Positions 48,150-59,542 of a DNA stretch of 64,000 nucleotides are shown here, piece after piece (the first letter of the stretch is position 1; every line of letters starts with the position of its first letter). A program made the position numbers and the translations under genes. Origin of the DNA: Eunapius fragilis. Its lineage: Eukaryota > Porifera > Demospongiae > Spongillida > Spongillidae. Location: the NCBI GenBank assembly GCA_963681505.1, contig OY811990.1, forward strand, positions 5,820,708-5,884,707, in the 5' to 3' direction. The notes beneath the pieces were generated by a model. That model ran no database searches. It saw nothing but the letters and a program-made list of their open reading frames with translations, and was not told the DNA's origin.

Positions 48150-48655
48150 TTGTGGGTGTTTGTGGTGACCTGCAAAAGCATGCTGGAAATCACTGAACTA
48201 CAGAGCCTTCAGGTATGGAAGTGGAAGGCATATTGGAAGCGATAACAATTATTTTTAAAATATGTTTTCCTCCTATGTTTTAGTCTGGGTATTGAGAGAG
48301 GATATCCACCACCATGATTTGGGTCAGCTGATGACTATGTTCAAGCCACAAAGCTACTGGCGACAGTACTTGTCTCTTGTGGACAATCCTGAGCCCCAGT
48401 CCCCAGCCCCATCTGGTCCGTCCAGTCCCGGCATGGCTTCACCATCTACACCTGAGCAACGTCCAAGTAAGCAAGGGGGCGTGTGCCCATGTGTGGGGGC
48501 GTAATACGTACCAACCTTTCTCTGCACTTTCAGTTCCTGAGAGTCCCTTCCTTGGGTCTTGTCAGTCTCCAAGGTTTCCACCAGAACCCCTGTTTCTGCC
48601 CAGTGGGTGGTTTATATGCACATCAGTTCAAATGTGATGAAGTGTTCTCATAACA
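48150..48655 (+). pseudogene. RACGAP1-like C-terminal exons, unit 1
   Basis: Segments at 48,280-48,470 and 48,531-48,640 match the unit-2 copy (52,440-52,910). They read EDIHHHDLGQLMTMF, then SYWRQYLSLVDNPEPQSPAP, GMASPSTPEQRP, and a last exon VPESPFLGSCQSPRFPPEP. The order YWxQ-(linker)-TPEQ-PRF resembles the C-terminal tail of RACGAP1/MgcRacGAP, the centralspindlin GTPase-activating protein. The RhoGAP core exon is missing here and two exons appear fused, so this copy is a fragment. Confidence 0.5.
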
Positions 48656-48997
48656 CCATGTGTTATCTAGATGGTCTACTTCTAAGCCCAAGAGGGCTGG
48701 GACATTCTTTGCCCCTCCAAACTGAGCTGTGTGGTATACCAGACCTTCAATATTACATGTATCAATATCTGTGATGAATAAAAGTTTATATTTGTATGAC
48801 GCTAACTATGATGAAAATGAAAGTGAGATATTTTGTAAGATTACTTTCAGGTGATTTACGTACATAGCAGCCGCTGCCGCTACACTATACAATTCTTCGT
48901 TACTTCAGTTCTCAGTCTAGTGCCAAAGGACCACGCCCTCTCGTAAGCCCTGCACATATGGGCGTGGCGCATTACCATATTCGAATATCGCGTCACG
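48655..48997. repeat. Shared 5' flank of TRIM-NHL unit 2
   Basis: Second copy of the flank described at 41,964-42,311. Confidence 0.85.
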
Positions 48998-50688
48998 ATG
49001 TTGAGATCGTCCGAACAAGACGACGTACGTAGCAGGTACTAAGCGCAAACACCCATTAACAGATATGTACTATAATTTGCCATACGAATGGTCCCCCTAG
49101 TTATGGGCACAGCATAGGCGTCCGCTCATTTATTTCCGTCCCAACTCTGCTAGATGTTATGTGGTCTACTATTTTCTGCTGCACAAGAACTATTGCCTTG
49201 TGGTATTGTTAAGGCTTCAAAGCCATCGCGCACGAAGTCACTTTCAAAAATAGGTACTACAAATGATCAAATAATAAAATGATCAAATAATCTTTATCAA
49301 ATGCATGTATCTCTATAATCAAGCTTGGTAAAGATCAAACAATACCTCGTCATCGCTATAGGACGTGTGTGGGGCAATGATATTCTCCTTCTTCCTATGG
49401 TATCAATTCATGTTCTTTCCCCCACAGATCTGACCTCTTCCCTCCACACACCATATGTCAGCTGTGCTCTAAGCCCTACACAGACCCTAGGATCCTTCCA
49501 TGTCTACATTCTTTCTGTGGGCAGTGTCTGCATATGGAGATAGAGAGGTCTGGGGGCAAGCAGAAGATGGAGTGTCCTACCTGTCAGAGAAGTATCACCA
49601 TACCAGAAGGTGGAATCAATGCTATACCTCAGAACCTCCATCTTGGCTTTGAGGTAGAGGTGGCTGGGTACATGTCCAAGATTGGCAGTGGTGGTGAAAA
49701 GTCATGTGATGCTTGTATTGATGGGGGCAAGGGGCCTGCAGTGGTGTTCTGTTGTACATGTGGTCAGTTCCTCTGTACCTTCTGTCATGATTACCACAGA
49801 CGCAATAAGATTCTGTGCCATCACCAGATTGTAGAACACTAGACCAGGAGTCTGTTAGACTACTTCCATCCATCATGTCATCAACTGAACATCTCTGCTC
49901 CCAACTTATGTAAATGCCAAGAAGTTATCAGTTGTAGTGGTGGTCCAGTGAGTATTGCCATTCATGACAGTGGAGACATCTATGTAGCCTGTGGTGATAA
50001 GAGTATTCATGTGTATGACCAAGGTGGTCATGAGAAGAGAACCATAGGTAGGGGTGGGAGTGGTGATAGTCATTTTAGTTCCCCATGTGGTATATCCATC
50101 AAGGGAGATGTGATGTATGTTGCTGAAACTGGCAATCATCGCATTCAGAAGCTCACAACAGGAGGACAGTTCCTTCAAAAGTTTGGCCAATATGGATCAG
50201 GTCAGGGACAGTATAATGAACCATTATCGGTTATTGTTGACCAAAGAGATAGGATGATTGTTGCTGATTATAACAACCACAGGGTAGTGATATTGGATCA
50301 AAATGGCATCTCCCTATTGACCATAGATGGTAATGTTTCTGGTGCTCAGGGTTTTAAAAATCCATATGGTCTTGCCTTGGACCCTCAAGGGAACATCCAT
50401 GTTGCAGCCTGGGGTTCTAACACCATCAAAGTCTTCACACCAGAGGGGACCTATGTCAGATCATATGGAGATGTAAAGGGTCCATCTGGAATAGCAATGA
50501 ATGAAGAAGGTTACAGCCTTGTCTGTGAGAGCAGTGGCAATTGTCTCTCCATCTTTGATCCTCAGGGAAACAAGATCCATACAGTTGGCAATCTCACTTA
50601 TCCCCGTGGTGTTGCTCTGGATCCTATAAGTGATAGTCTGTATGTAGCCAACTATGGTGCTAAGACTGTATTGAAGTATTTTGTGTAG
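48998..50688 (+). pseudogene. TRIM-NHL unit 2, internally deleted
   Basis: Exon 1 (48,998-49,035) and the start of exon 2 (49,428 onward) match the other copies through the RING and first B-box. The frame then shifts (ends HHQIVEH at 49,842), and near 49,905 the sequence jumps from the second B-box start to just before the NHL repeats, at the shared tract CCAAC/TTATGTAA. The second B-box, coiled coil and filamin domain, roughly 0.9 kb, are gone. Sequence from 49,948 to 50,688 keeps an open NHL beta-propeller frame of 246 codons (GISIKGDVMYVAETGNHRI, AWGSNTIKVFTPEG). It is probably a pseudogene, although the NHL part alone stays open. Confidence 0.88.
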
Positions 50689-50739
50689 TGGTGATGTAAT
50701 GATGATGTCATGTAATGTCATGTTTGCATAGTGTATGGC

Positions 50740-51345
50740 TTAGTAAGTACAAGGTGGTCTGGTCCTCCAGAACGTACATCACAGCTGGGGAGAACTGTGG
50801 TGGGTGGTTGAGGAACAGCACACAGATGTAGATGGTAGCTGTCTGGCACTTGGGGACATCCACACTGTTGTTATCACAGGCCTTCATGACAAAGGTGATG
50901 GGCTGACAGGGTGTGGCAGAGAAGTAATGAAGTGGGGGCGTGTACCTCAGGACACCTCCTGAGTATGATACAGTGGGACAGGTTTGTTCATGACTGCTCC
51001 ATAACATAGTCTGGGATGGTCCCACAGCTGACAGTGATGACAATGATGTTAGGATGGTCTCCAAAAACACTTAGGACCTCAAGAGGCTGGTCATACAGGT
51101 TGAGCAGTCTGGCCACCAGACGGACTAGAGTTGTGTTGTCCTTGTCAACAATGGTGGCATTGGGGGCAAGGGGAACAGGCCCCTCCCCCTCCACATAGTT
51201 GATGATGGTGTCATACATGAAGGCAACAGGGCCGTGGAGGTTCACCTCTGGAGGGTAGTTCACTCGCTGGATGTCCACTAGAATGTACTGATCAGGAGGA
51301 CTGCTTTGGTACACCCCATCAAACAACACCACAGACATGTGCCTG
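50740..51345 (-). pseudogene. Cadherin-like extracellular repeat fragment B
   Basis: Minus-strand segments contain NYPPEVNLHGPVAFMYDTI, GPVPLAPNATIVDKDNTTLV, FGDHPNIIVITVSCGTIPDY and LNHPPQFSPAVMYVLEDQTT, nearly identical to fragment D (57,325-57,960). The upstream exon also has SVVLFDGVYQSSPPDQYILV. It lies convergent to the unit-2 TRIM gene. No complete gene can be built in this window. Confidence 0.65.
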
Positions 51346-51742
51346 GTACATAGTTGTATCTCATTTGTCCCTAAGACACCAATGCATTGTGATGGGTGTT
51401 TAGTAGTTTTGGTCAGTGCGGTCTTAGGCCATGATGTGAAGGCCCTATGTGTGTGTCAATGGTTGTGCTGACCAAAGATTGATGTACATGTATGGAGTGT
51501 ATGTACTTCTGAAGCTTCTGCTATACTTATATGTGTGTATGTGTGTGTGTGTGTCTGCTTGTGCTGGTGTGTGTAAGTGTATGTGTGTGTACATGCTCCC
51601 CGTGATATGACCCTCTGCCCTCATACATGACCCCCTGCCCCCCCCCCCCCCCCCCCCTTGCCGTCATACATGACCCCCTGCCCCCACACATGACCTCCTG
51701 CCCCCACATGTACTCTTACGCGCCCCCCTGCCCCCCCCACAG

Positions 51743-51960
51743 GAACAAGTTGCATCCTATGCCTCTAACCTGGTCCAGGGTATGGTGGCGTTGCTTAGGA
51801 ACTATCCCCAGGAGGTAGCCCACCTGAGGAAGGAGCTGTTGATTGCTGCCAGACATATTCTAGCCACAGACCTGCGTAACAAGTTTCTGCCATGCATAGA
51901 CCATCTCTTTGACGAGAACCTTCTGATTAGATCAGGGTGGACCACCAGAGAAAGTGTGAG
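51743..51960 (+). pseudogene. TRRAP: TRRAP exon 12, unit 2 copy
   Basis: Complete 218-bp copy of the exon at 63,190-63,407, with the same AG acceptor and GT donor and three or so substitutions. It encodes EQVASYASNLVQGMVALL to IRSGWTTRESVR (Gly in the other copies is Arg here). Neither the preceding nor the following TRRAP exon is present; RACGAP1-like exons follow at 52.1 kb instead. Confidence 0.88.
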
Positions 51961-52097
51961 GTATTATCAGAGAGGTATTAGGTGTGAGGGTGTCAGGTGT
52001 TATGAGAGGGTGTTGTGTGACATGAGGGTGCTTGATGTTTTGTGAGGGTGTTAGGTGTGATGTGAGGGTGTTAGGTGTAATGTGATTTTATTGTGCT

Positions 52098-52910
52098 GGC
52101 AGACGTGGGACTGTATCGGGTACCAGGGTGAGTGCACCACTTCAACACCAGCCCCTCCATCACCTCTCCATCCTCTCACCTGTAGCTCTGATAAGATGGT
52201 CAAGGAACTCAAGGAGCGTCTGCTGAAGGTCAAAGGGAACCCTTCCTTCTTGGAGGGAGTGCAGGACATCAATGTGGTGTGTGGTGTGCTCAAGGACTTC
52301 CTGAGGTGTCTGAGGGAACCTCTCCTCACCTTCAAGATGCATAATGCCTTCTTGCAAGCCGCTGGTATGGAGAGGGAAATAACTGAACTTCATAGCCATC
52401 AGGTATGTGGAGGGTGAAGTGGAAGATGTTTCCACGAATGTTTTAATGTTTTAGGTATTGAGAGAGGAAATCCACCAACATGAATTGGGTCAGCTGATGA
52501 CTATGTTCCAAGCTAAAGCTACCAAGATTGAGACATGTGGATGGACATACAGCTGCAACCTAAGGTTTTCTATTCGAATCTTCTGTGTGTAGCTCTAACT
52601 CCACTCTCCATCACCCAATGAACAGGTGATGCAACGTTTGATGGGTATCTCTGGGGACTACTGGCGACAGTACTTGTCTCCTGTGGACAATCCTGAGCCC
52701 CAGTCCCCAGCCCCATCCTGGCATGGCTTCACCATCTACACCTGAGCAACGTCCAAGTAAGCAAGGGGGCATGTGCCCATGTGTGGGGGCGTAATACGTA
52801 CCACCCTTTCCTTGCACTTTCAGTTCCTGAGAGTCCCTTTCTTGGGTCTTGTCAGTCTCCAAGGTTTCCACCAATAACCCCTCTGTTCCTGCCCAGTGAG
52901 TGGTTTATAT
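52098..52910 (+). pseudogene. RACGAP1-like RhoGAP and C-terminal exons, unit 2
   Basis: Exons recognised: 52,188-52,405 encodes SDKMVKELKERLLKVKG, VQDINVVCGVLKDFLRCLRE and PLLTFKMHNAFLQAAG, the middle of a RhoGAP domain most like RACGAP1/MgcRacGAP (CYK-4). Then about 52,455-52,511 (LREEIHQHELGQLMTMFQ); 52,626-52,756 (VMQRLMGISGDYWRQYLS, NPEPQSPAP); and a last exon from 52,824. RACGAP1 acts on Rho GTPases at the cytokinetic midzone. The N-terminal coiled coil, C1 domain and the catalytic-Arg part of RhoGAP are absent, and compared with unit 1 a short deletion near 52,718 shifts the frame, so this is a fragment. Confidence 0.6.
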
Positions 52911-52948
52911 GCACATCAGTTCAAATGTGATGAGGTGTTCTCATAACA

Positions 52949-53291
52949 CCATGTGTTATCTAGATGGTCTACTTCTAAGCCCAAGAGGGCTGGGACATTC
53001 TTTGCCCCTCCAAACTGAGCTGTGTGGTATACCAGATCTTCAATGTTACATGTATTAATGTCTGTGATGAACACAAGTTCATATTTGTATGACATCTAAC
53101 TATGATGAAAATGAAAGTGAGATATTTTGTAAGGTTACTTTGAGGTGATGTACGTACATAGCAGCCACTGCCGCTACACTATACAATTCTTCGTTACTTC
53201 AGTTCTCAGTCTAGTGCCAAAGGACCACGCCCTCTCGTAAGTCCGGCACATATGGGCGTGGCGCATTACCATATTCGAATATCGCGTCACG
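52949..53291. repeat. Shared 5' flank of TRIM-NHL unit 3
   Basis: Third copy of the flank at 41,964-42,311, closest to the unit-2 copy. Confidence 0.85.
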
Positions 53292-55911
53292 ATGTTGAGA
53301 TCGTCCGAACAAGACGACGTACGTAGCAGGTACTAAGCGCAAACACCCATTAACAGATATGTACTATAATTTGCTATACGAATGGTCCCCCTAGTTATGG
53401 GCACAGCATAGGCGTCCGCTCATTTATTTCCGTCCCAACTCTGCTAGATGTTATGTGGTCTACTATTTTCTGCTGCACAAGAACTATTGCCTTGTGGTAT
53501 TGTTAAGGCTTCAAAGCCATCGCGCACGAAGTCACTTTCAATAATAGGTGTTTTCTGTACTACAAATGATCAAATAATTTTTATCGTTTCCAATGCATGT
53601 ATTCTATAATCAAGCTTGGTAAAGATCAAACAATACCTCGTCAGTGGCCTATGACGTGTGTGGGGCAATGATATTCTCCTTCTTCCTATGGTATCAATTC
53701 ATGTTCTTTTCCCCCCACAGATCTGGCCTCTTCCCTCCACACACCATATGTCAGCTGTGCTCTAAGCCCTACACAGACCCTAGGATCCTTCCATGTCTAC
53801 ACTCTTTTTGTGGGCAGTGTCTGCATATGGAGATAGAGAGGTCTGGGGACAAGCAGAAGATGGAGTGTCCTACCTGTCAGAGAAGTATCACCATACCAGA
53901 GGGTGGAGTCATTGCTATACCTCAGAACCTCCATCTTGGCTTTGATGTGGATGTGGCTGGGTACATGTCCAAGATTGGCAGTGGTGGTGAAAAGTCATGT
54001 GATGCTTGTATTGATGGGGGCAAGGGACCTGCAGTGGTGTTCTGTTGTACATGTCGTCAGTTCCTCTGTACCTTCTGTCATGAGCACCACAAATGCAATA
54101 AGATACTACACCATCACCAGATGGTAGGACTAGACCAGGAGTCTGTCAAACTACTTCCTTCCATCATGACACCAACTGAACATCTCTGCTCCCAACCTCA
54201 TCACCAGAAAAAGAAGTTAAAATTCTACTGTGAGACCTGCCAGTGTCTGGTCTGCAGAGACTGTACCCTAGTCCTTCACAAGGACCACAGGATTGCTGAG
54301 GTGTGCAATATTGCAAAGGTCCACAGAGATGGAATGAGAGAGGCACTTGTGTGTGCACAGGAAATGGCCTCAAAGCTGACCAGTGCCATTGGTGCCAATG
54401 ACAAGATGGCAGAACAGGTTGAGACTTCCAGAGAGAATGCCACACTGCTCATAAACCAAGCCTTTGAACAGCTCCACCAAGCCATAGAGGAAAGGAAGAA
54501 GACACTGTTGTCAGAGATGGAGGCCATTTCACTTTCCAAGACAACAGCTCTGTCCGTCCAGAAGGAACAGTTAGTGAAGATACAAGATGAGATTGGTCGC
54601 TACACTGAGATGACCTCCCACATCCTCCAGACCCACACTGACCATGAGGTGGTAGCTCTTGGAGATCTGCTACCCACTGAACTGAAGACCACCCTGAAAA
54701 AGGTTGGGGGAGTCTCCCTCACTCCCAGTCAGTCCAGTGACATACATGTGACTCTACAAACTGATTCTCTGATGAAGGAACTGACCATATTTGGTCATGT
54801 AATGTCCTCATCTCCATCACAAAGCACATGGTCTTCTAAGTCAGCAGCCAAGTTAGACAAGGTGTATAGTGTAAAAGTGGAGACCAAGAGCTCAGAGGGA
54901 GAGAGGTACCCATATGGTGGTCTGAAGGTGAAGGCTGAGCTGAGGCCCAAGTCACATGATGGAGCAGTTGTCCCAGGAAATGTGGAGGACCATGGAGATG
55001 GTACCTACACCATCACCCTCACCCCTCAGGCTGCTGGTCCTCACCAGCTCCTCATCACAATGGATGGTGAACATGTCCAGGGCAGTCCTCATGACCTTGA
55101 TGTAAGGCCTAGCTACAGCACCTTATGTAACCCCCAGCAAGTTATCAGTTGTAGTGGTAATCCATTAGATGTTGCCATCCATGACAGTGGAGACATTTAT
55201 GTAGCCAGTGATGATAGCAGTATTCATGTGTATGACCAAGGTGGTCATGAGAAGAGAACCATAGGTAGGGGTGGGAGTGGTGATGGTAAGTTCAGTGTAC
55301 CGCATGGTATATCCATCAAGGGAGATGTGATGTATGTTGCTGACTATTGCAATCATCGCATTCAGAAGCTGACAACAGGAGGACAGTTCCTACAAAAGTT
55401 TGGCCAACATGGATCAGGTCAGGGACAGTTTAATGGCCCAATATCAGTTATTGTTGACCAAAGAGATAGGATGATTGTTGCTGACCATCACAACGACAGG
55501 GTGGTGATATTGGATCAAAATGGCAGCTGGCTATTGACCATAAATGGAAATGTCTCTGGTGCTCAGGGTTTTAAGAATCCATATGGTCTTGCCTTGGACC
55601 CTCAAGGGAACATCCATGTTGCAGCCTATGGTTCTAACACCATCAAAGTCTTCACACCAGAGGGGACCTATGTCAGATCATATGAAGATGTAAAGGATCC
55701 AATTGGAATAGCAATTGATGAAGAAGGTTACAGCCTTGTCTGTGAGTTCAGTGGCAATTGTCTCTCCATCTTTGACCCTCATGGAAACAAGATCCACACA
55801 GTTGGCAATCTCACTAATCCCTTTGGTGTTGCTCTGGAGCCTATAAGTGGTAGTCTGTATGTAGCCAACTATGGTGCTAAGACTGTATTGAAGTATTTTG
55901 TGTGGTGGTGA
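53292..55911 (+). CDS. TRIM-NHL protein (TRIM2/3/71-like), unit 3
   Basis: Exon 1 53,292-53,329 (MLRSSEQDDVRS) joins exon 2 (53,721-55,911) after a CCCCCACAG acceptor; 742 residues. Domain order is as in unit 1: RING, two B-boxes, coiled coil, filamin Ig domain, NHL repeats. Protein identity to unit 1 is very high, with differences clustered in the NHL repeat loops (for example ASDDSSIHVYDQGG versus ASNDSIIHVYDQGG, and DHHNDRVVILDQNGSW where unit 1 reads DQNRVVMMDQNDIC). The RING and B-box cysteine/histidine sets look complete. The longer ORF start at 53,644 lies in the intron and is not the likely start. Confidence 0.93.
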
Positions 55912-56149
55912 TGTAATGATGATGTCATGATTTGATATAATGATGATGACATGATTTGATGTAATGATGATGTCATGTTTTGCATATTGTGTGGCTTAGT
56001 AAGGCTGTGGGAATGAGATTAGGAACATGGTAAGAATGTTTGACCGAGGACATGACCCTACCTCAGGGGTTAAACATAACATATCCCCAATAACCCTGTG
56101 TACCCTGACCTCTTCAACATAGAGTGGGGGACAACTATCGGAAACATAT

Positions 56150-56290
56150 CATACTCAGAGGACGTGTACCTCAGGAGGTGTCCTGAGGTACACGCCCCCA
56201 TATCATTACTTCTCTGCCACACCCTGTCAGCCCATCACCTTTGTCATGAAGGCCTGTGATAACAACAGTGTGGATGTTCCCAAGCATCCT
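56150..56290 (+). pseudogene. Inverted piece of the cadherin-like gene
   Basis: The plus strand here (ATCATTACTTCTCTGCCACA, GGCCTGTGATAACAACAGTG) matches what is on the minus strand at 50,870-50,960 and 57,555-57,640. The fragment is therefore inverted relative to its neighbours. A small palindrome (GTACCTCAGGAGGTGTCCTGAGGTAC) lies at its left edge, near 56,164-56,190. Confidence 0.75.
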
Positions 56291-56339
56291 CCTATCCTGA
56301 TTATACGGTCCAGATCTACAATGCCTGTTTAAATGTTGC

Positions 56340-56612
56340 CATAGCAATGTTTATAATCTTTGGTATCCAATACTGATGGTGGGCGGTTCACGTTCTGCAC
56401 AACCACAGTGATGTTACCCACCGTGCAGCCATTGAGGGTGTCACATGCCCGTACATAGATGAGGTCTAGGCCATAATAGGCAGGGTCTGGTCTGTACGTG
56501 ACATTACCTGTGATGTTGTTGTAGTAGGCCTTACCATGGGCGGGGTCAGTGAGGATGTGTGTACCGCTGAGTGGTGGTGTGCCATCTTCAACATCAGAGA
56601 GAGCTGCTGAGA
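56340..56612 (-). pseudogene. Cadherin-like extracellular repeat fragment C
   Basis: The minus strand encodes the end of one repeat: ILTDPAHGKAYYNNITGNVT, YRPDPAYYGLDLIYVRACDT, NGCTVGNITVVVQNVNRPP. The Y-R-P-D-P-x-Y-Y-G-x-D motif is typical of cadherin-like/bacterial-Ig-like tandem domains. At about 56,612 it is joined directly to an NHL-repeat fragment in the opposite orientation. Confidence 0.7.
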
Positions 56613-57132
56613 TTTCCTACAAAAGTTTGGCCAACTTGGATCAGGTCTGGGACAGTTTAATAGACCAGCATCAGTTATTGTTGACCAAAGAGATAGGATG
56701 ATTGTTGCTGATTATGGCAACCACAGGGTAGTGATATTGGATCAAAATGGCAGCTGGCTAATGACCATAAATGGAAATGTCTCTGGTGCTCAGGGTTTTA
56801 AGAATCCATGGAGTCTTGCCTTGGACCCTCAAGGGAACATCCATGTTGCGGTCAATGGTTCTAACACCATCAAAGTCTTCACACCAGAGGGGACCTATGT
56901 CAGATCATATGGAGATGTAAAGGGTCCACAAGGAATAGCAATTGATGAAGAAGGTTACAGCTTTGTCTGTGAGTACAGTGGCAATTGTCTCTCCATCTTT
57001 GATCCTCAGGGAAACAAGATCCACGCAGTTGGCAATCTCACTAAACCCCGTGGTGTTGCTCTGGATCCTATAAGTGGTAGTCTGTATGTAGTCAACAATG
57101 GTACTAAGACTGTATTGAAGTATTCTGTGTAG
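56613..57132 (+). pseudogene. TRIM-NHL fragment (NHL repeats only), unit 3b
   Basis: Starts inside an NHL repeat (FLQKFGQLGSG-like sequence) and runs open to the stop at 57,132, matching the last ~170 codons of the TRIM-NHL genes (MIVADYGNHRVVILDQNGSW, NGSNTIKVFTPEGTYVRSYG). RING, B-boxes, coiled coil and filamin domain are absent, and no start exon was found. It is a recombination product inserted into the cadherin-like gene. Confidence 0.88.
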
Positions 57133-57324
57133 TGGTGATGTAATGCGGATGTCATGTTTATAAATGGAATTGAGTAAAACTGGGAATGAGGTCCTTAACG
57201 TGGTAATAATTTAGGTTTCTATGGCAAAGGAGGATGGTTTTCTCAGTCCACATTGCTATTCTTTGTAGACATAGGCCCCACCCTTTTCTCTGGTGCACTT
57301 AAGAGAATGGTCTGAGGTATACCC

Positions 57325-57962
57325 CATCAAGGTGTGATGTTGTTGTAGTAGGCCTTACCATGGGCGGGGTCAGTGAGGATGTGTGTACCGTTGAGTGGTG
57401 GTGTGCCATCTTCAACATCAGAGAGAGCTGCTGAGATGTTCAGAGACGTGAAGGTAGTCTGGTCCTCCAGAACGTACATCACAGCTGGGGAGAACTGTGG
57501 TGGGTGGTTGAGGAACAGCACACAGATGTAGATGGTAGCTGTCTAGCACTTGGGGACATCCACACTGTTGTTATCGCAGGCCTTCATGACTAAGGTGATG
57601 GGCTGACAGGGTGTGGCAGAGAAGTAATGAAGTGGGGGCGTGTACCTCAGGACACCTCCTGAGTATGATACAGTGGGACAGGTTTGTACATGACTGCTCC
57701 ATAACATAGTCTGGGATGGTCCCACTGCTGACAGTGATGACAATGATGTTAGGATGGTCTCCAAAAACACTTAGGACCTCAAGAGGCTGGTCATACAGGT
57801 TGAGCAGTCTGGCCACCAGACGGACTAGAGTTGTGTTGTCCTTGTCAACAATGGTGGCATTGGGGGCAAGGGGAACAGGCCCCTCCCCCTCCACATAGTT
57901 GTTGATGATGTCATACATGAAGGCAAAGGGGCTGTGGTGGTTCACCTCTGGAGGGTAGTTAA

Positions 57963-58000
<38 letters not shown>
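57325..58000 (-). pseudogene. Cadherin-like extracellular repeat fragment D
   Basis: Minus-strand exons: 57,960-57,700 (NYPPEVNHHSPFAFMYDI, LAPNATIVDKDNTTLVRLVA), 57,660-57,545 (ITLVMKACDNNSVDVPKC) and 57,521-57,330 (LNHPPQFSPAVMYVLEDQTT, LSDVEDGTPPLNGTHILTDP). A duplicate of its 57,330-57,435 part is at 56,500-56,612. A (GT)n tract follows at 57,966-58,005. It is convergent with the TRIM-NHL genes, as in units 1 and 2. Confidence 0.65.
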
Positions 58001-58005
<5 letters not shown>

Positions 58006-58160
58006 TGGCATACTCTCTACAGGATATGGGCACAAACCTTTGATGCACCAACATCCTCTCCAGCACATGCATGGGCGTGGTCTGGGATAGGATTTGTCAC
58101 ATGACATACACCACTAGTCACATGACACACATCTGATGCTCACATGGGCAGCAGAAATAT

Positions 58161-58648
58161 GTGTTAGTGGTTGTGGGGTACAGTGGTCACTCCTAACACC
58201 CTGGTGGTTGTGGGGTACAGTGGTCACTCCTAACACCCTAGTGGTTGTGGGGTACACTGGTCACTCCTAACACCCTTGTGGTTGTGGGGTACAGTGGTCA
58301 CTCCTAACACCCTGGTGGTTGTGGGGTACACTGGTCACTCCTAACACCCTAGTGGTTGTGGGGTACAGTGGTCACTCCTAACACCCTAGTGGTTGTGGGG
58401 TACAGTGGTCACTCCTAACACCCTAGTGGTTGTGGGGTACACTGGTCACTCCTAACACCCTAGTGGTTGTGGGGTACAGTGGTCACTCCTAACACCCTAG
58501 TGATTGTGGGGTACAGTGGTCACTCCTAACACCCTAGTGGTTGTGGGGTACAGTGGTCACTCCTAACACCCTAGTGGTTGTGGGGTACAGTGGTCACTCC
58601 TAACACCCTAGTGGTTGTGGGGTACAGTGGTCACTCCTAACACCCTGG
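58161..58648. repeat. Minisatellite, 37-bp unit
   Basis: About 13 copies of GTGGTTGTGGGGTACAGTGG followed by TCACTCCTAACACCCTA, period exactly 37 bp, with few substitutions (ACAGTGG/ACACTGG). Confidence 0.97.
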
Positions 58649-58995
58649 TCATCTTTGAGGCCTTGTATTGTGCACACTCTCATTCATAATGAAAACACTC
58701 CCTATGGTATTATCACTTGATGAAAACATTCTCAATGAGAAAGATGGTGGCATATATAGGATTGCAAGACATAAGTAAAAAGCATGGGTTGTCTGATTTC
58801 TGAACCCTAATCAAATGAGAAGATAAAGCAACGTGTACAGACTACTAGTTTATAAGATCACACGTGTGCACATACGTGCAATTGATTGGAGCATGCCACT
58901 ACTGCATTGGGTTACGTCATGCCTATTTGGGCGGAGCGAATATTTTATAATTCTAATTGTAGCCTACATTTGCGCGGGTAAGGTACGGTAGCTAG
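58649..58995. promoter_or_regulatory. Presumed TRRAP promoter region
   Basis: AT-rich sequence without exons, immediately upstream of the proposed TRRAP start codon at 58,996. No TATA or initiator was assigned with confidence. Confidence 0.3.
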
Positions 58996-59456
58996 ATGTC
59001 CAAGCTGCGAAGTCACCTAGCTTGTCTGGTGGATCCGGCTACCCGTAAGTGCACGTTTCGTTACGTTTGAGAGTTCCATGCATGCGGCAAGGGTGTTGCG
59101 TGGTGATGCAGCTGCTAAATGCCTACATGGTAAGCCCTCACATGATAAAGCTGTTGAATACCCACACACAGCGGATGAAGGCAAGCTAAAAGCAGCGCAG
59201 GAAGTTAGCGAGAACTTGGAGGTTAGGGTCCTACGTAGCAGCACATTATTGCATATAGTTTACTGTAGCACGTAAGAGGCTGTAACTCGGCTGCGAATAT
59301 ATCGTGCGAGACTTAAAGGTGGAGGGGTGTCTGATTGGTGTGTCTTCCCTCCCTCGACCCACCACCCTCATGTAGAACATCATCAACTCCCAACATTACT
59401 CTAATTTTCTGGAAACAGCTATTCCAATTTTCGTGCAACTGTTGAAGGATGGTATG

Positions 59457-59542
<86 letters not shown>

